From contig NZ_CP021874.1 in NCBI RefSeq assembly GCF_002197645.1, forward strand, positions 2,108,001 through 2,172,000: 64,000 bases of DNA, read 5' to 3'. This DNA is from Enterococcus wangshanyuanii (lineage in GTDB: Bacteria > Bacillota > Bacilli > Lactobacillales > Enterococcaceae). Under the pieces are notes generated by a model. The model was not told where the DNA came from and made no database searches. It saw only the letters and a program-made list of their open reading frames with translations. The position numbers and the translations under genes are program-made. Shown in pieces: positions 53,703 to 61,060 of the stretch (positions within the stretch are counted from its first letter, which is position 1; every line of letters begins with the position of its first letter).

Positions 53703-54404
53703 TTACAAATTACTAGCTATCTCATCCAACCTCTTATTCAACCCAACTAACTGCTCAAAATAAGCATCTGTCCGATTAATCATCAAATTATCAGTACTTG
53801 TACTATGCTGCTTTATAAAGTTTGCAATCTGTTGTAGCTCGCCTGCTCTCGCTTCTATCGCACTTGATTCCGCAATAAGTCTTTCTTTAGTCCGCTCTAA
53901 CTCCTTGTTTCTATGAATCAAGAATTTATTTTGACCTATTAAACTATAGTAGTTTTTTATCACAGCTTTATCTACAAGCTCATTTACATATTCAGTAATA
54001 TCAGCGATCCCCGCACCATTAATTTTTTCATCTTTATAATTACTTGTTAAATATCCTTTTAAGTCCACCGTTATTTCTTTCTTCCATTCATCATTCACAA
54101 AAAGATCGATTGGCTCGTCTTGAATCTTTTTATACGTATCAGACAGTGCAAAAGTACGTACTGCTTCAACTGCTGCATGATTATATAAAGTTGACGGTCG
54201 GCCTTTACCACCTGACTTTTCTTTTTTAGTTAGCGGTTTGCCTACTAATCCAATATCCTTATCAAAATCAACTTCTGAAATAGCACGTAAAAAAGAAGCT
54301 TTTGATATCTTTTTGCCATTTTCAGCCAATTCTTCTATTGCTTCATTTGTCGTATACCACGTTTGTTTTAGCTCTTCAATTATGTTTCTTTGTTGTTCAT
54401 CCAT
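53703..54404 (-). CDS. Hypothetical regulator or replication accessory, 233 aa
   Basis: N-terminal region with helix-turn-helix character (LKQTWYTTNEAIEELAENGK, then KKISKASFLRAISEVDFDKD), a middle rich in charged residues and a C-terminal coiled coil (HRNKELERTKERLIAESSAI). Such a layout occurs in phage and plasmid replication or partition proteins and in repressors. It is the nearest candidate in element 2 for an initiator or partition factor acting on the origin-like region, but no diagnostic motif is present. Confidence 0.5.
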   Translation of the reverse strand: MDEQQRNIIEELKQTWYTTNEAIEELAENGKKISKASFLRAISEVDFDKDIGLVGKPLTKKEKSGGKGRPSTLYNHAAVEAVRTFALSDTYKKIQDEPIDLFVNDEWKKEITVDLKGYLTSNYKDEKINGAGIADITEYVNELVDKAVIKNYYSLIGQNKFLIHRNKELERTKERLIAESSAIEARAGELQQIANFIKQHSTSTDNLMINRTDAYFEQLVGLNKRLDEIASNL

Positions 54405-54560
54405 TAAACTTCACCTCCGAAATTAAATAAGCTTGCTATATCAGTCATTGTATCATTTTTTCAGGTCTGATAAGAAAAAATACATCATAGATAATTAAGT
54501 TAGGAAGTAAATGCGCACCTATTTCTATGATAGCAACTGCTGGCTACAAAAAAGCAGCGT

Positions 54561-54587
54561 TAAAAATCAGCTAGCGATTTTTAACCT
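54561..54587 (+). promoter_or_regulatory. Hairpin just upstream of the second excisionase gene
   Basis: GTTAAAAATC pairs perfectly with GATTTTTAAC around 7 nt and ends 12 nt before the start codon. It could limit or attenuate xis-int expression, or be a weak terminator for upstream transcription. Confidence 0.5.
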
Positions 54588-54599
54588 AAAAGGAATTCT

Positions 54600-54800
54600 A
54601 TGTATAAGAAAAATATGGTTTCAAAAACAGACCTTGAAAAATTAGGCTTTAAAACAAATCAATCCGTGACTATTATTCGGCAAGCAAAAATTAAGATGGT
54701 AAACGCAGGTTATCCATACTATAATAATAAAAGGGTCGGGGTTGTACCTCGGCATATAGTTGAAGAAATTATCGGTATTCCTCTTGAATTGGAGGAATAA
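54600..54800 (+). CDS. xis: Excisionase-like small protein of element 2
   Basis: 66-aa basic protein, homologous to the 70-aa protein preceding the first integrase (shared IIRQAK and NKRVGVVP segments). Two bases separate it from the integrase start. Predicted directionality factor for element 2. Confidence 0.75.
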   Translation: MYKKNMVSKTDLEKLGFKTNQSVTIIRQAKIKMVNAGYPYYNNKRVGVVPRHIVEEIIGIPLELEE

Positions 54801-54802
54801 CC

Positions 54803-56008
54803 ATGGCGAAAACAAAATATCCTTGCGTGTATCAAGATGCTAAAGGGCGTTTTTCGTATCTAATTGAACTTGGTTTAGACAAAGTCACTGGCAAACGAAT
54901 TCAGAAAAAAGGAACAAAAGACCAGTTAGGAAAACGGTTTACCTCAGCAAAAGCAGCGCACCAAGAAGTTATGCGTATTAAAAGTGAATATCTAAAAAGT
55001 AATGGTTTTGCCAACTATGATTTAACCTATGAAGAATTTATGGAACAATCTTACATTCCTCATTATCAATCATCTGTGCAGCGAAGCACTTGGTCTTCAC
55101 GAGAATGTGGTTTAAAACAAATCACTAGTCATTTTGCTGATAAGAAATTGCGAGAAATCACTGTACTAGACTGCGAAAACTATCGTATCTGGCTGTTAAG
55201 TCAAAGTGGATATTCTCAGGCATATAGTTCCCTTATGTATGGGATGTTTCGTAAATCACTAAATTATGCTGTTACCTTGCAATTCTTGAATGAAAATATT
55301 TCTATGAGAACTAAGGCGATTCCAAAGGGAAAGTCAGTTGTTGCTTATTGGACAAAGGAAGAATTTGAACAAGTTCTATCTGTTGTCTATAAGAATGATT
55401 TTTATGAGCATATGTGTTTTGTAATGATTTGGCTGTACTATATGACGGGTGTTCGTGTCAGTGAAGGTCTGGCTTTAAACTGGAATGATGTTGACTTGAA
55501 GCGAAAGAAGTTACGAGTTCACCATACTTTGGACATGAAGAACCAAAGCGATTTTATTCGTAAACCGTACACTAAAACGGAGAGCGGTATGCGGATCATT
55601 TCATTAGATGATGATACTGTTTCAATGCTGACAGAGTGGAAAAGAGTCCAGAAAAATCATGGTGTCGAACAATTTATTTTGAGTTATACAGACTTACCAT
55701 TGTATCGTTCAACAGTCCAACGCATCATTGAACGCTATGCTAGACTTGCAAAAGTTCATCCTATCCAAGGAAAAGGATTACGGCATTCACATGTCAGCTA
55801 CCTAATCAATGAATTTAATGCGGATATCCTAGTTGTATCACAACGTTTAGGACACTCGTCACCAGAAATTACATTGAAACACTATGCGCATCTTTGGAGT
55901 CGTAATGATGAGGGAATTGCTAAACAAATGACGGGAAACATCCAATTTACTTTTGCGAAGGAATCCAAAATACCTAATTTTAGTGGAAATCAGGCAGTAA
56001 AAATATAA
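54803..56008 (+). CDS. int: Tyrosine integrase of element 2
   Basis: 401-aa site-specific recombinase with an AP2-like N-terminus (YQDAKGRFSYLIELGLD, GKRIQKK), core-binding domain and catalytic domain. Catalytic residues: Arg in GVRVSEGLAL, KGLRHSH (Arg and His of box II; the first His is Lys here), RLGHSSPEIT and Tyr in LKHYAHLW. It is a distant relative of the first integrase and targets the same guaA core. It ends just before its arm repeats and 80 nt before the right att site. Confidence 0.93.
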   Translation: MAKTKYPCVYQDAKGRFSYLIELGLDKVTGKRIQKKGTKDQLGKRFTSAKAAHQEVMRIKSEYLKSNGFANYDLTYEEFMEQSYIPHYQSSVQRSTWSSRECGLKQITSHFADKKLREITVLDCENYRIWLLSQSGYSQAYSSLMYGMFRKSLNYAVTLQFLNENISMRTKAIPKGKSVVAYWTKEEFEQVLSVVYKNDFYEHMCFVMIWLYYMTGVRVSEGLALNWNDVDLKRKKLRVHHTLDMKNQSDFIRKPYTKTESGMRIISLDDDTVSMLTEWKRVQKNHGVEQFILSYTDLPLYRSTVQRIIERYARLAKVHPIQGKGLRHSHVSYLINEFNADILVVSQRLGHSSPEITLKHYAHLWSRNDEGIAKQMTGNIQFTFAKESKIPNFSGNQAVKI

Positions 56009-56027
56009 CCCTACCATTTCCCTACTA
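56009..56027. repeat. Arm-type repeats of element 2, right end
   Basis: CCCTACCA (56009-56016) and CCCTACTA (56020-56027), spaced 11 bp, directly after the integrase stop codon. The pair matches 38590-38609 at the other end. Confidence 0.65.
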
Positions 56028-56088
56028 AAACGGAAAATCATAAGGCAAAATGTTGCTATAGCAGCGTTTATGCAACGTGATTTACGTG

Positions 56089-56100
56089 GAGTGGGAATAA
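56089..56100. repeat. Attachment site 3 (right end of element 2)
   Basis: GAGTGGGAATAA, the same end of guaA plus its ancestral TAA, followed by ATAAGAAAACCGTG and a terminator. It marks the return to chromosome. Confidence 0.85.
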
Positions 56101-56105
56101 ATAAG

Positions 56106-56149
56106 AAAACCGTGAAACCTTTGATATCAGAGGGTTTCACGGTTTTTTT
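56106..56149 (+). terminator. Probable native guaA terminator, displaced by 45.7 kb
   Basis: AAAACCGTGAAACC and GGTTTCACGGTTTT form a perfect 14-bp stem with seven T after it. It directly follows att site 3, as expected for the original guaA terminator. The following 300 nt to 56448 show no convincing gene. Confidence 0.85.
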
Positions 56150-56448
56150 ACGATTGCAACCAACCCAAAAAATTCAAAAAATGGAAAATACATAAAATCC
56201 TTTCATATCAATTGTTATCCACTAAATCAATCTCTATATTTACAGAGTTGGAGTAATGTACAAACGATTTACTCAAAGTGCATTGGTTTATAAGGGTTGC
56301 AAATATTCTAAAAGAAAACCATTATGTAAAACTGGTGGCTTATGTTACTATAAAAAATTATCAGCTAATTTGAATGAAATTGATTTCAATGATATACTTA
56401 TTATTGTTATATCATTTTTACATAAAATTATAGGAGATAAGCTACTCT

Positions 56449-57177
56449 ATGCAATTATTGGATTTTATTTCTCTCACTAACTTAGAAAAGAAAAGCGAGA
56501 TTGAACGAGTAAAACTTTTGTGTTTTTATCATTATAAAGAAACCTCTGAATTATCGTTTACAATGGCTTCAATTCGTGATATTTTAAAAAAATGTGGGTA
56601 TACCCCTAATATGTCTCGTCTTAAGTCTAAAATGATTACTGGCACCTCAAAATTTTTTCATCAAGAAAAAAATGGAAATTTTGTATTTATACCTATGAAT
56701 TTGCAAATTTTAGACAAAGAATATACAAAGTTTTGGGAAAATACAGAAACAATCGAATCCTCAAGTGAACTAATTGATGAAATTAAATTCTGTAATAAAA
56801 GACAATATATAGATAAATTAATAAAACAAATTAATTGTTCATATTCTAATAACTGCTACGATGCTTGTGCTGTATTAATGAGAAGATTGTTTGAAGTTTT
56901 GCTTATACTTTCTTATCAAGCTTTAGGAATTGATGAAGATATTAAAAATCAAAATGATTCTGGATATATTATGCTTGATGGTATAGTAAAAAATGCTAAA
57001 AGTAATACAATTTTAAAACTTTCTAGAATCAAAAATGAATTTGATACTTTTCGTAAAGTAGGAAATTTTTCAGCTCATAACATTACATATACTGCAGGAA
57101 AAAAAGATATAGACGATATAAAAATCGACTATCGTGTAATGTTGGAAGAACTATTTACCAAATCAAATTTAATATAA
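56449..57177 (+). CDS. Hypothetical protein, 242 aa, possible DUF4145-like helical domain
   Basis: The N-terminal half looks like a winged-helix region (FTMASIRDILKKCGYTPNMS). The C-terminal half is helical with an YDACAVLMRRLFEVLLILSY segment and FDTFRKVGNFSAHNI, a pattern seen in DUF4145/HEPN-related proteins (Arg...His), although the spacing (R-x7-H) is longer than the classical HEPN. It lies 12 nt before the next gene, with which it forms an operon just right of the att site. Function unknown. Confidence 0.55.
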   Translation: MQLLDFISLTNLEKKSEIERVKLLCFYHYKETSELSFTMASIRDILKKCGYTPNMSRLKSKMITGTSKFFHQEKNGNFVFIPMNLQILDKEYTKFWENTETIESSSELIDEIKFCNKRQYIDKLIKQINCSYSNNCYDACAVLMRRLFEVLLILSYQALGIDEDIKNQNDSGYIMLDGIVKNAKSNTILKLSRIKNEFDTFRKVGNFSAHNITYTAGKKDIDDIKIDYRVMLEELFTKSNLI

Positions 57178-57189
57178 AGGAGGAATTAC

Positions 57190-58149
57190 ATGGAACACCA
57201 AGTAAAATTTAAAATTGGGGAAATTGAATTCGAAGCAGCTGGATCCGCTGATATTATCGAAAGAGAGCGGAATTTCTTTTTAGATAATCTCTTGCCTGTA
57301 GCTATTGATGCTATAAAAATTACCAAACAAGCCAATGCTATACCTGTTTATACGGATATTTCTGAAACTAATAGCACATCTACTATAGAAAAAGAAACTA
57401 ATATACAGTTAATTGAAGATGTGCCTAAAATCGCTATTTCCTCTATCGAAGAGGACTTAGAAAGAACAAATCTAGCAACCTTTATAGTTGAATTCGGTGA
57501 TCTAACTGATATAGATTTTGTTTTAATATCGGCTTATTATGATGAAAAAAGAAACAAGATAAATTCATTTTCTAGTGAAAGTGTTAAAAAATATTACGAA
57601 GAAGCCAGAAGACCAAAATACTCTAATAATAGCGTCCTATTAAATTCTCTTGCAAAAAAATCTTTAATAATTGAAAATACTTCTGAGGGTCAAAAAAAAC
57701 AAAAAAGTTATACAATATCCAGCTTAGGAATTAAATATGTTGAAAACTATGAAAAAAAAGACCTACCAACTAAAACAAAAAAGAATAATGGAAAAAGAAA
57801 AAGCAAAGTATTAACGTCTAGCTATTCAACCATCAATGCTGATGATCTTAATCTAAGTAACTATCCTAGTTTTGACGTTTTTACAACTTTCAAAGAAAAA
57901 ATGATGTTAGCACTCTATATCGTAACATCAGAAGAAAAAGGTGAATATTTTTCAACTGACGATGTAAAGTATATCATGATTAATATTTTAGGTATTTCAG
58001 CTAACAACGGTAATATCAATAATGTCTTCGATAGGAATAAAACGTGGTTTCACACCGAAAAAATAGATGGAAAAAATAGAAAAAAGCTTTTACAAGCAGC
58101 TAAATCTTATACCCAGTCTATAATGGCTTCTGCAAAAAAAGAAAACTAA
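57190..58149 (+). CDS. Hypothetical protein, 319 aa, DNA-binding-like
   Basis: Begins MEHQVKFKIGEIEFEAAGSA and shows two or more short helix-turn-helix-like regions (NSVLLNSLAKKSLIIENTSE, and a second near residue 265, TDDVKYIMINILGISANNGN), separated by a Lys-rich linker (KTKKNNGKRKSKV). A perfect AGGAGG precedes ATG 57190. No family recognised. With its upstream partner it makes a two-gene module that could be regulatory or a defence module. Confidence 0.55.
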   Translation: MEHQVKFKIGEIEFEAAGSADIIERERNFFLDNLLPVAIDAIKITKQANAIPVYTDISETNSTSTIEKETNIQLIEDVPKIAISSIEEDLERTNLATFIVEFGDLTDIDFVLISAYYDEKRNKINSFSSESVKKYYEEARRPKYSNNSVLLNSLAKKSLIIENTSEGQKKQKSYTISSLGIKYVENYEKKDLPTKTKKNNGKRKSKVLTSSYSTINADDLNLSNYPSFDVFTTFKEKMMLALYIVTSEEKGEYFSTDDVKYIMINILGISANNGNINNVFDRNKTWFHTEKIDGKNRKKLLQAAKSYTQSIMASAKKEN

Positions 58150-58229
58150 TTTCTTAATTTTTTGAAAAGCCGAAAGTTCTAACTTAACCCTAAATTAGTT
58201 TTATATCCGATAAAATTAATTAAATATAA

Positions 58230-58267
58230 AAAAAGCCATTTACTCTTTATTGAGTATACGGCTTTTT
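58230..58267. terminator. Terminator after the two-gene module
   Basis: AAAAAGCC pairs with GGCTTTTT, with an inner ACTC/GAGT stem. The stem is T-flanked both ways, so it may act in both directions. Confidence 0.75.
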
Positions 58268-58410
58268 CTTATAGTTTGAATCAGCAACTCTTCTTTTCTT
58301 TCAGGAAACAATTTATCCAATGTAGAAACTTAAGTCCTTCACCTCTACCTATGCAAATTTGTAGCTTTAAAAAAATAAACTATAAAAAATCTTAGTTTCA
58401 CCCAAAACAA

Positions 58411-58653
58411 TTATTCATCCTCAAATATAGTATTATTCATCTCTGGAAAATCCAACAATTCAGAAACTGTCATATCAAGTCCTGTTGCTAACTTATGTAA
58501 AGTTTTTAACTTAGGGTTTTTAGTCTTCCCTTTCATAATATTATCCACAGTAGACTGCGTTATACCGGATAACGTTGCAAGTTTATTGATGGATATATTT
58601 CTTTCAGTACATAAATTGTTAAGCCGTAATCTAATTACATCAGAGTAAGTCAT
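58411..58653 (-). CDS. XRE repressor A (paralogue of B)
   Basis: 80-aa single-domain Cro/C1 protein (INKLATLSGITQSTVDNIMK helix-turn-helix, then NPKLKTLHKLATGLDMTVSE). It is a close paralogue of the protein encoded at 58740-58982, with most residues shared including the SELLDFPEMN tail. Its promoter region carries one perfect (58715-58730) and one imperfect (58667-58682) copy of the TAACCTTATAAGGTTA operator. It probably represses itself and its neighbour. Confidence 0.82.
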   Translation of the reverse strand: MTYSDVIRLRLNNLCTERNISINKLATLSGITQSTVDNIMKGKTKNPKLKTLHKLATGLDMTVSELLDFPEMNNTIFEDE

Positions 58654-58666
58654 AATTATCCTCCAT

Positions 58667-58730
58667 TAACCTTGTATAGTTAGCTTAAGTATAATGAATA
58701 AGAGTACACTACATTAACCTTATAAGGTTA
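58667..58730. promoter_or_regulatory. Operators between the two XRE genes
   Basis: TAACCTTGTATAGTTA at 58667-58682 and the perfect palindrome TAACCTTATAAGGTTA at 58715-58730, about 14 and 62 nt upstream of repressor A. Confidence 0.75.
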
Positions 58731-58739
58731 CATCCAGTA

Positions 58740-58982
58740 TCACTCATCATCAAAAAGCATTTCATTCATCTCTGGAAAATCTAATAGTTCAGAAACCGTC
58801 ATATCTAATCCCATTGCTAATTTATGCAACGTTTTTAGTTTGGGATTTTTAGTATTCCCCTTCATAATGTTATCTAGAGTAGATTGAGTCATCCCTGATA
58901 ACGTTGCAAGCTTGTTTATTGAAATTCCTTTTTGTTCACATAATTTTTTAAGTCTAAAAACAATAATTTCTGAATATGTCAT
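58740..58982 (-). CDS. XRE repressor B (paralogue of A)
   Basis: 80 aa, same architecture as repressor A (INKLATLSGMTQSTLDNIMK). I place the start at ATG 58982 (MTYSEIIVFR), preceded by GGAGGAG, since the longer frame crosses an operator. A TAACCTTGTACAGTTA operator lies at 58995-59010 upstream. Tandem duplication of the whole repressor-operator unit is evident, with divergence mainly in the first 30 residues. Confidence 0.82.
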   Translation of the reverse strand: MTYSEIIVFRLKKLCEQKGISINKLATLSGMTQSTLDNIMKGNTKNPKLKTLHKLAMGLDMTVSELLDFPEMNEMLFDDE

Positions 58983-58994
58983 ATTCTCCTCCAT

Positions 58995-59099
58995 TAACCT
59001 TGTACAGTTAACTGAATTATATAATATTTCCATATAACAAATTAACCGTACAAGGTTGACAATGAATAATCCTTGTGATAAATTAACCTTATAAGGTTA
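58995..59099. promoter_or_regulatory. Operators between XRE B and the small plus-strand gene
   Basis: TAACCTTGTACAGTTA (58995-59010), TAACCGTACAAGGTTG (59043-59058) and the perfect palindrome TAACCTTATAAGGTTA (59084-59099). The last lies 23 nt before the divergent 59123 gene, so both directions could be repressed. Confidence 0.75.
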
Positions 59100-59122
59100 A
59101 AAAATTCATTAGGAGGTTCAAC

Positions 59123-59350
59123 ATGGCTCATCCAGTAAAAATGATCACCTACCAAGATTTACATAAACTAAACCATTCAATCCAACAATTAAAGAACTGG
59201 CACCAAACATTCAATTCACTAAAAAACAACACCCAAAATCATTCTATTCCCGATAACATCTTCTATAAACATGAGAGAATACTAAAAACATTAACTCAAG
59301 AAACACACAAACTTAAAACTAAAGAAAAACTGAAAAACATTTTGCTTTAA
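59123..59350 (+). CDS. Small protein under XRE-operator control, 75 aa
   Basis: Basic helical protein rich in Lys, Asn, Gln and His (YQDLHKLNHSIQQLKNWHQT). AGGAGG precedes ATG 59123. It has its own terminator at 59422-59453. Gene placement opposite a repressor with shared operators recalls toxin-antitoxin or phage-type control units, but no toxin motif is recognised. Confidence 0.6.
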   Translation: MAHPVKMITYQDLHKLNHSIQQLKNWHQTFNSLKNNTQNHSIPDNIFYKHERILKTLTQETHKLKTKEKLKNILL

Positions 59351-59421
59351 ACTCCTAGCAGCAAATAGGATTTTAAAGTTCATCAGTATTTGCCGAACTA
59401 ATATTGATGAACGATAAATTT

Positions 59422-59453
59422 AAACAAGTAGTTTGCTATCTAACTACTTGTTT
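59422..59453 (+). terminator. Terminator-like hairpin after the small gene
   Basis: AAACAAGTAGTT pairs perfectly (12 bp) with AACTACTTGTTT around 8 nt. The downstream sequence is T-rich but interrupted by G. Confidence 0.6.
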
Positions 59454-59487
59454 GTTGTGTTTCGGCACAACTCATTTTCAACAAAAG

Positions 59488-59513
59488 AAGCCTAGAGAAA
59501 TTTCCTCTAGACC
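59488..59513 (-). terminator. Terminator of the first orphan immunity-like gene
   Basis: CTAGAG and CTCTAG pair around AAATTTC; on the minus strand the stem is followed by GCTTCTTTTG. It is nearly the same hairpin as at 60034-60065. Confidence 0.65.
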
Positions 59514-59532
59514 TCATTATTTTAGTCATGTA

Positions 59533-59814
59533 TTAAACATCCACTACATTCAAATTTTTTTCTCGTGCATATTCATTTATTTTTGTAATTAGTTCATCTT
59601 TGTATAAGCATTCTACAAATGGAATTTCACACTGATTATTGATTTCATATTCTGGAAAAACCAAGAAATTCAATCGATCCAGTTTCTTTATAATATACTC
59701 GTTTCCTTCAAATTCACCACTTCTAATTTCATAAGAACTAATAAATTCAATTATTGCTTCGTATAGCTCTTGCTCGTTTATTTCGGCTTGCAAAAATTTT
59801 TCTATTATACTCAT
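59533..59814 (-). CDS. Orphan immunity-like protein, 93 aa
   Basis: Small acidic protein with short helical and strand segments (IIEKFLQAEINEQELYEAII, then EIPFVECLYKDELITKINEY). Size, acidity and position downstream of an LXG toxin locus fit an immunity gene of a lost or variant toxin. No domain identified. Followed by the terminator at 59488-59513. Confidence 0.5.
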   Translation of the reverse strand: MSIIEKFLQAEINEQELYEAIIEFISSYEIRSGEFEGNEYIIKKLDRLNFLVFPEYEINNQCEIPFVECLYKDELITKINEYAREKNLNVVDV

Positions 59815-59912
59815 TATTAATTCTCCCCTTTTTTATTAATATGAGGAAAAGGTACCAATTCTTTTCGTCTTTAGAAACTCATATCTAAGCCTTACCAAGT
59901 TTATCTTTTCCT

Positions 59913-59978
59913 ACCCATTCGATAATTCTTTGATGACCACATCGATCCGGTCTTTCGGTTGTGCTTTGTTAAAGTCCT
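59913..59978 (-). pseudogene. Relic of an LXG toxin gene
   Basis: Minus-strand translation gives DFNKAQPKDRIDVVIKELSN, identical to a segment in the middle of the intact LXG protein (62309-62372), at roughly 90 percent DNA identity over about 65 nt. It is then broken by a stop codon and flanked by unrelated sequence. It is the remnant of another LXG gene between two immunity-like genes. No other part is seen. Confidence 0.75.
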
Positions 59979-60033
59979 CTAATTCTCTTTAGTAATGTCT
60001 TTGTGTTTAGTAGCACCCATTTCTAATTCAAAA

Positions 60034-60065
60034 AAGCCTAGAAGAATTTCCGCTAGACTTTTTGT
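60034..60065. terminator. Second copy of the CTAG hairpin terminator
   Basis: AGCCTAGAAGAATTTCCGCT is the counterpart of the 59488-59513 hairpin, with A- or T-runs on both sides. The remaining sequence from 60066 to 60201 shows no gene. Confidence 0.55.
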
Positions 60066-60201
60066 TCTAAATAATGCTTTAGAAAAATGAAAACAGTACT
60101 TTAGCTAGTCACCTTTATACAGCATTAATGCTTTTCACTTAGTTGTCACTGACTATTGACAACTCGATTACCAACCTTGCGATAAAGCTCCTTTTTTACT
60201 A

Positions 60202-60612
60202 CTATGAAAGTTCAGCTTTTACAGCTACCAACTCGTTATCATTTACATAAAAAGTTAGGATTGTAGCAACAATTTCTTTATTATATGTTTCTAATTTAGA
60301 AAAATACAAGGTAAAGTAATCTTTTCTTTTGAAAACTTTTGCTATTGAAACTTCTACAGGAACTTCTGTATTAATTAATGGAAAACCATTCTGCATCAAT
60401 ATTTCTTGCTTCTTTATTAAGAAAACTTCTCTGTCTAATTGCTCAGGGAAAATACATTCAATTTCCCCAATCAAGCCATCATCATCTAACCACATCATCA
60501 TATTCGTTCCTAGTGGATACGTGTAAAAATCATCATTCATTTTTTCGGTAACAATATCGAAATTCTTTACTTCATCAATATAAGTAACTTCGCTTTTTAA
60601 ATCTTGTTGCAT
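60202..60612 (-). CDS. Orphan immunity-like protein, about 136 aa
   Basis: Acidic soluble protein with beta-rich segments (MMMWLDDDGLIGEIECIFPE, then YFTLYFSKLETYNKEIVATI). It looks like an SMI1/immunity-sized protein, but no domain can be named. It lies in the tail of the LXG toxin locus on the same strand. I take the second ATG (60612) as the start; the first codon of the frame is a GTG just before it. Confidence 0.5.
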   Translation of the reverse strand: MQQDLKSEVTYIDEVKNFDIVTEKMNDDFYTYPLGTNMMMWLDDDGLIGEIECIFPEQLDREVFLIKKQEILMQNGFPLINTEVPVEVSIAKVFKRKDYFTLYFSKLETYNKEIVATILTFYVNDNELVAVKAELS

Positions 60613-60703
60613 CACTTTTTTTATCTTTATAATTTATATTCACCTGATATAGTATGCCTGTATTGTTTTATTTTTTTCTCCTTCTATAAAGTAATTTTTT
60701 TAT

Positions 60704-61000
60704 TTATTCTAAGTTTAATAACTTATTAGCGATGTCAAGTTCATTGTCTCTGAAAAACATGTCATCACCAAACGATTCTACAAAAATTAGCTTTAATGTA
60801 TTAGCTAAGTTTTCTGCTGATAATCGTTCCTTTTTCTTTAAAACATTCACAACTTGTTTTATTTCTTGGCTATACTCATCCTTGGGAGCCATTGGAAATA
60901 AATCAATCGGATCCCATTCATTAATTATTTTTTCAACTTTATCATACATAATTTTACGTATTTTCCAAACAATTTCCTTTATAGATTTACTTACCTTCAT
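60704..61000 (-). CDS. DUF1871-like protein (orphan immunity-like), 98 aa
   Basis: The segment IINEWDPIDLFPMAPKDEYS is characteristic of the DUF1871 family, small proteins common next to polymorphic toxins. The C-terminus is helical (LANTLKLIFVESFGDDMFFR). It is downstream of the presumed cognate immunity gene, on the same strand, so may be a spare immunity protein. Confidence 0.65.
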   Translation of the reverse strand: MKVSKSIKEIVWKIRKIMYDKVEKIINEWDPIDLFPMAPKDEYSQEIKQVVNVLKKKERLSAENLANTLKLIFVESFGDDMFFRDNELDIANKLLNLE

Positions 61001-61060
61001 GTTTATTTTTTCATTATCCCAATATATAAATATTGTTTTGAACTGCTACAAGGGATTTTT

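Larger units (their letters stand above)
38499..56100. mobile_element. Element 2: integrase-bearing island without visible transfer genes
   Basis: Bounded by GAGTGGGAATAA at 38489-38500 and 56089-56100. Each end has its own pair of CCCTAC(C/T)A repeats (38590 and 38602; 56009 and 56020), unlike those of element 1. It contains xis-int at the right end, ArdA, RadC, several putative defence genes, surface proteins, and a 2.4-kb noncoding centre with structured RNA-like and origin-like sequences. I find no relaxase, coupling ATPase or channel gene, so it probably depends on another element such as element 1 for spread. Confidence 0.82.

Noticed and set aside
38499-56100. Element 2 considered as a prophage or phage-inducible island
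   Set aside because: No capsid, terminase, portal or packaging genes are visible, and the gene set (ArdA, RadC, surface proteins) fits conjugal DNA better.
56256-56480. Plus-strand 74-aa open frame ahead of the 242-aa gene
   Set aside because: The ribosome-site spacing is too short, it overlaps the next gene start, and composition looks random; it is more likely the leader of the operon.
59404-59592. Plus-strand 62-aa Cys/Phe-rich frame
   Set aside because: It covers a perfect 12-bp terminator-like hairpin and the opposite-strand terminator of the immunity-like gene; no binding site is present.
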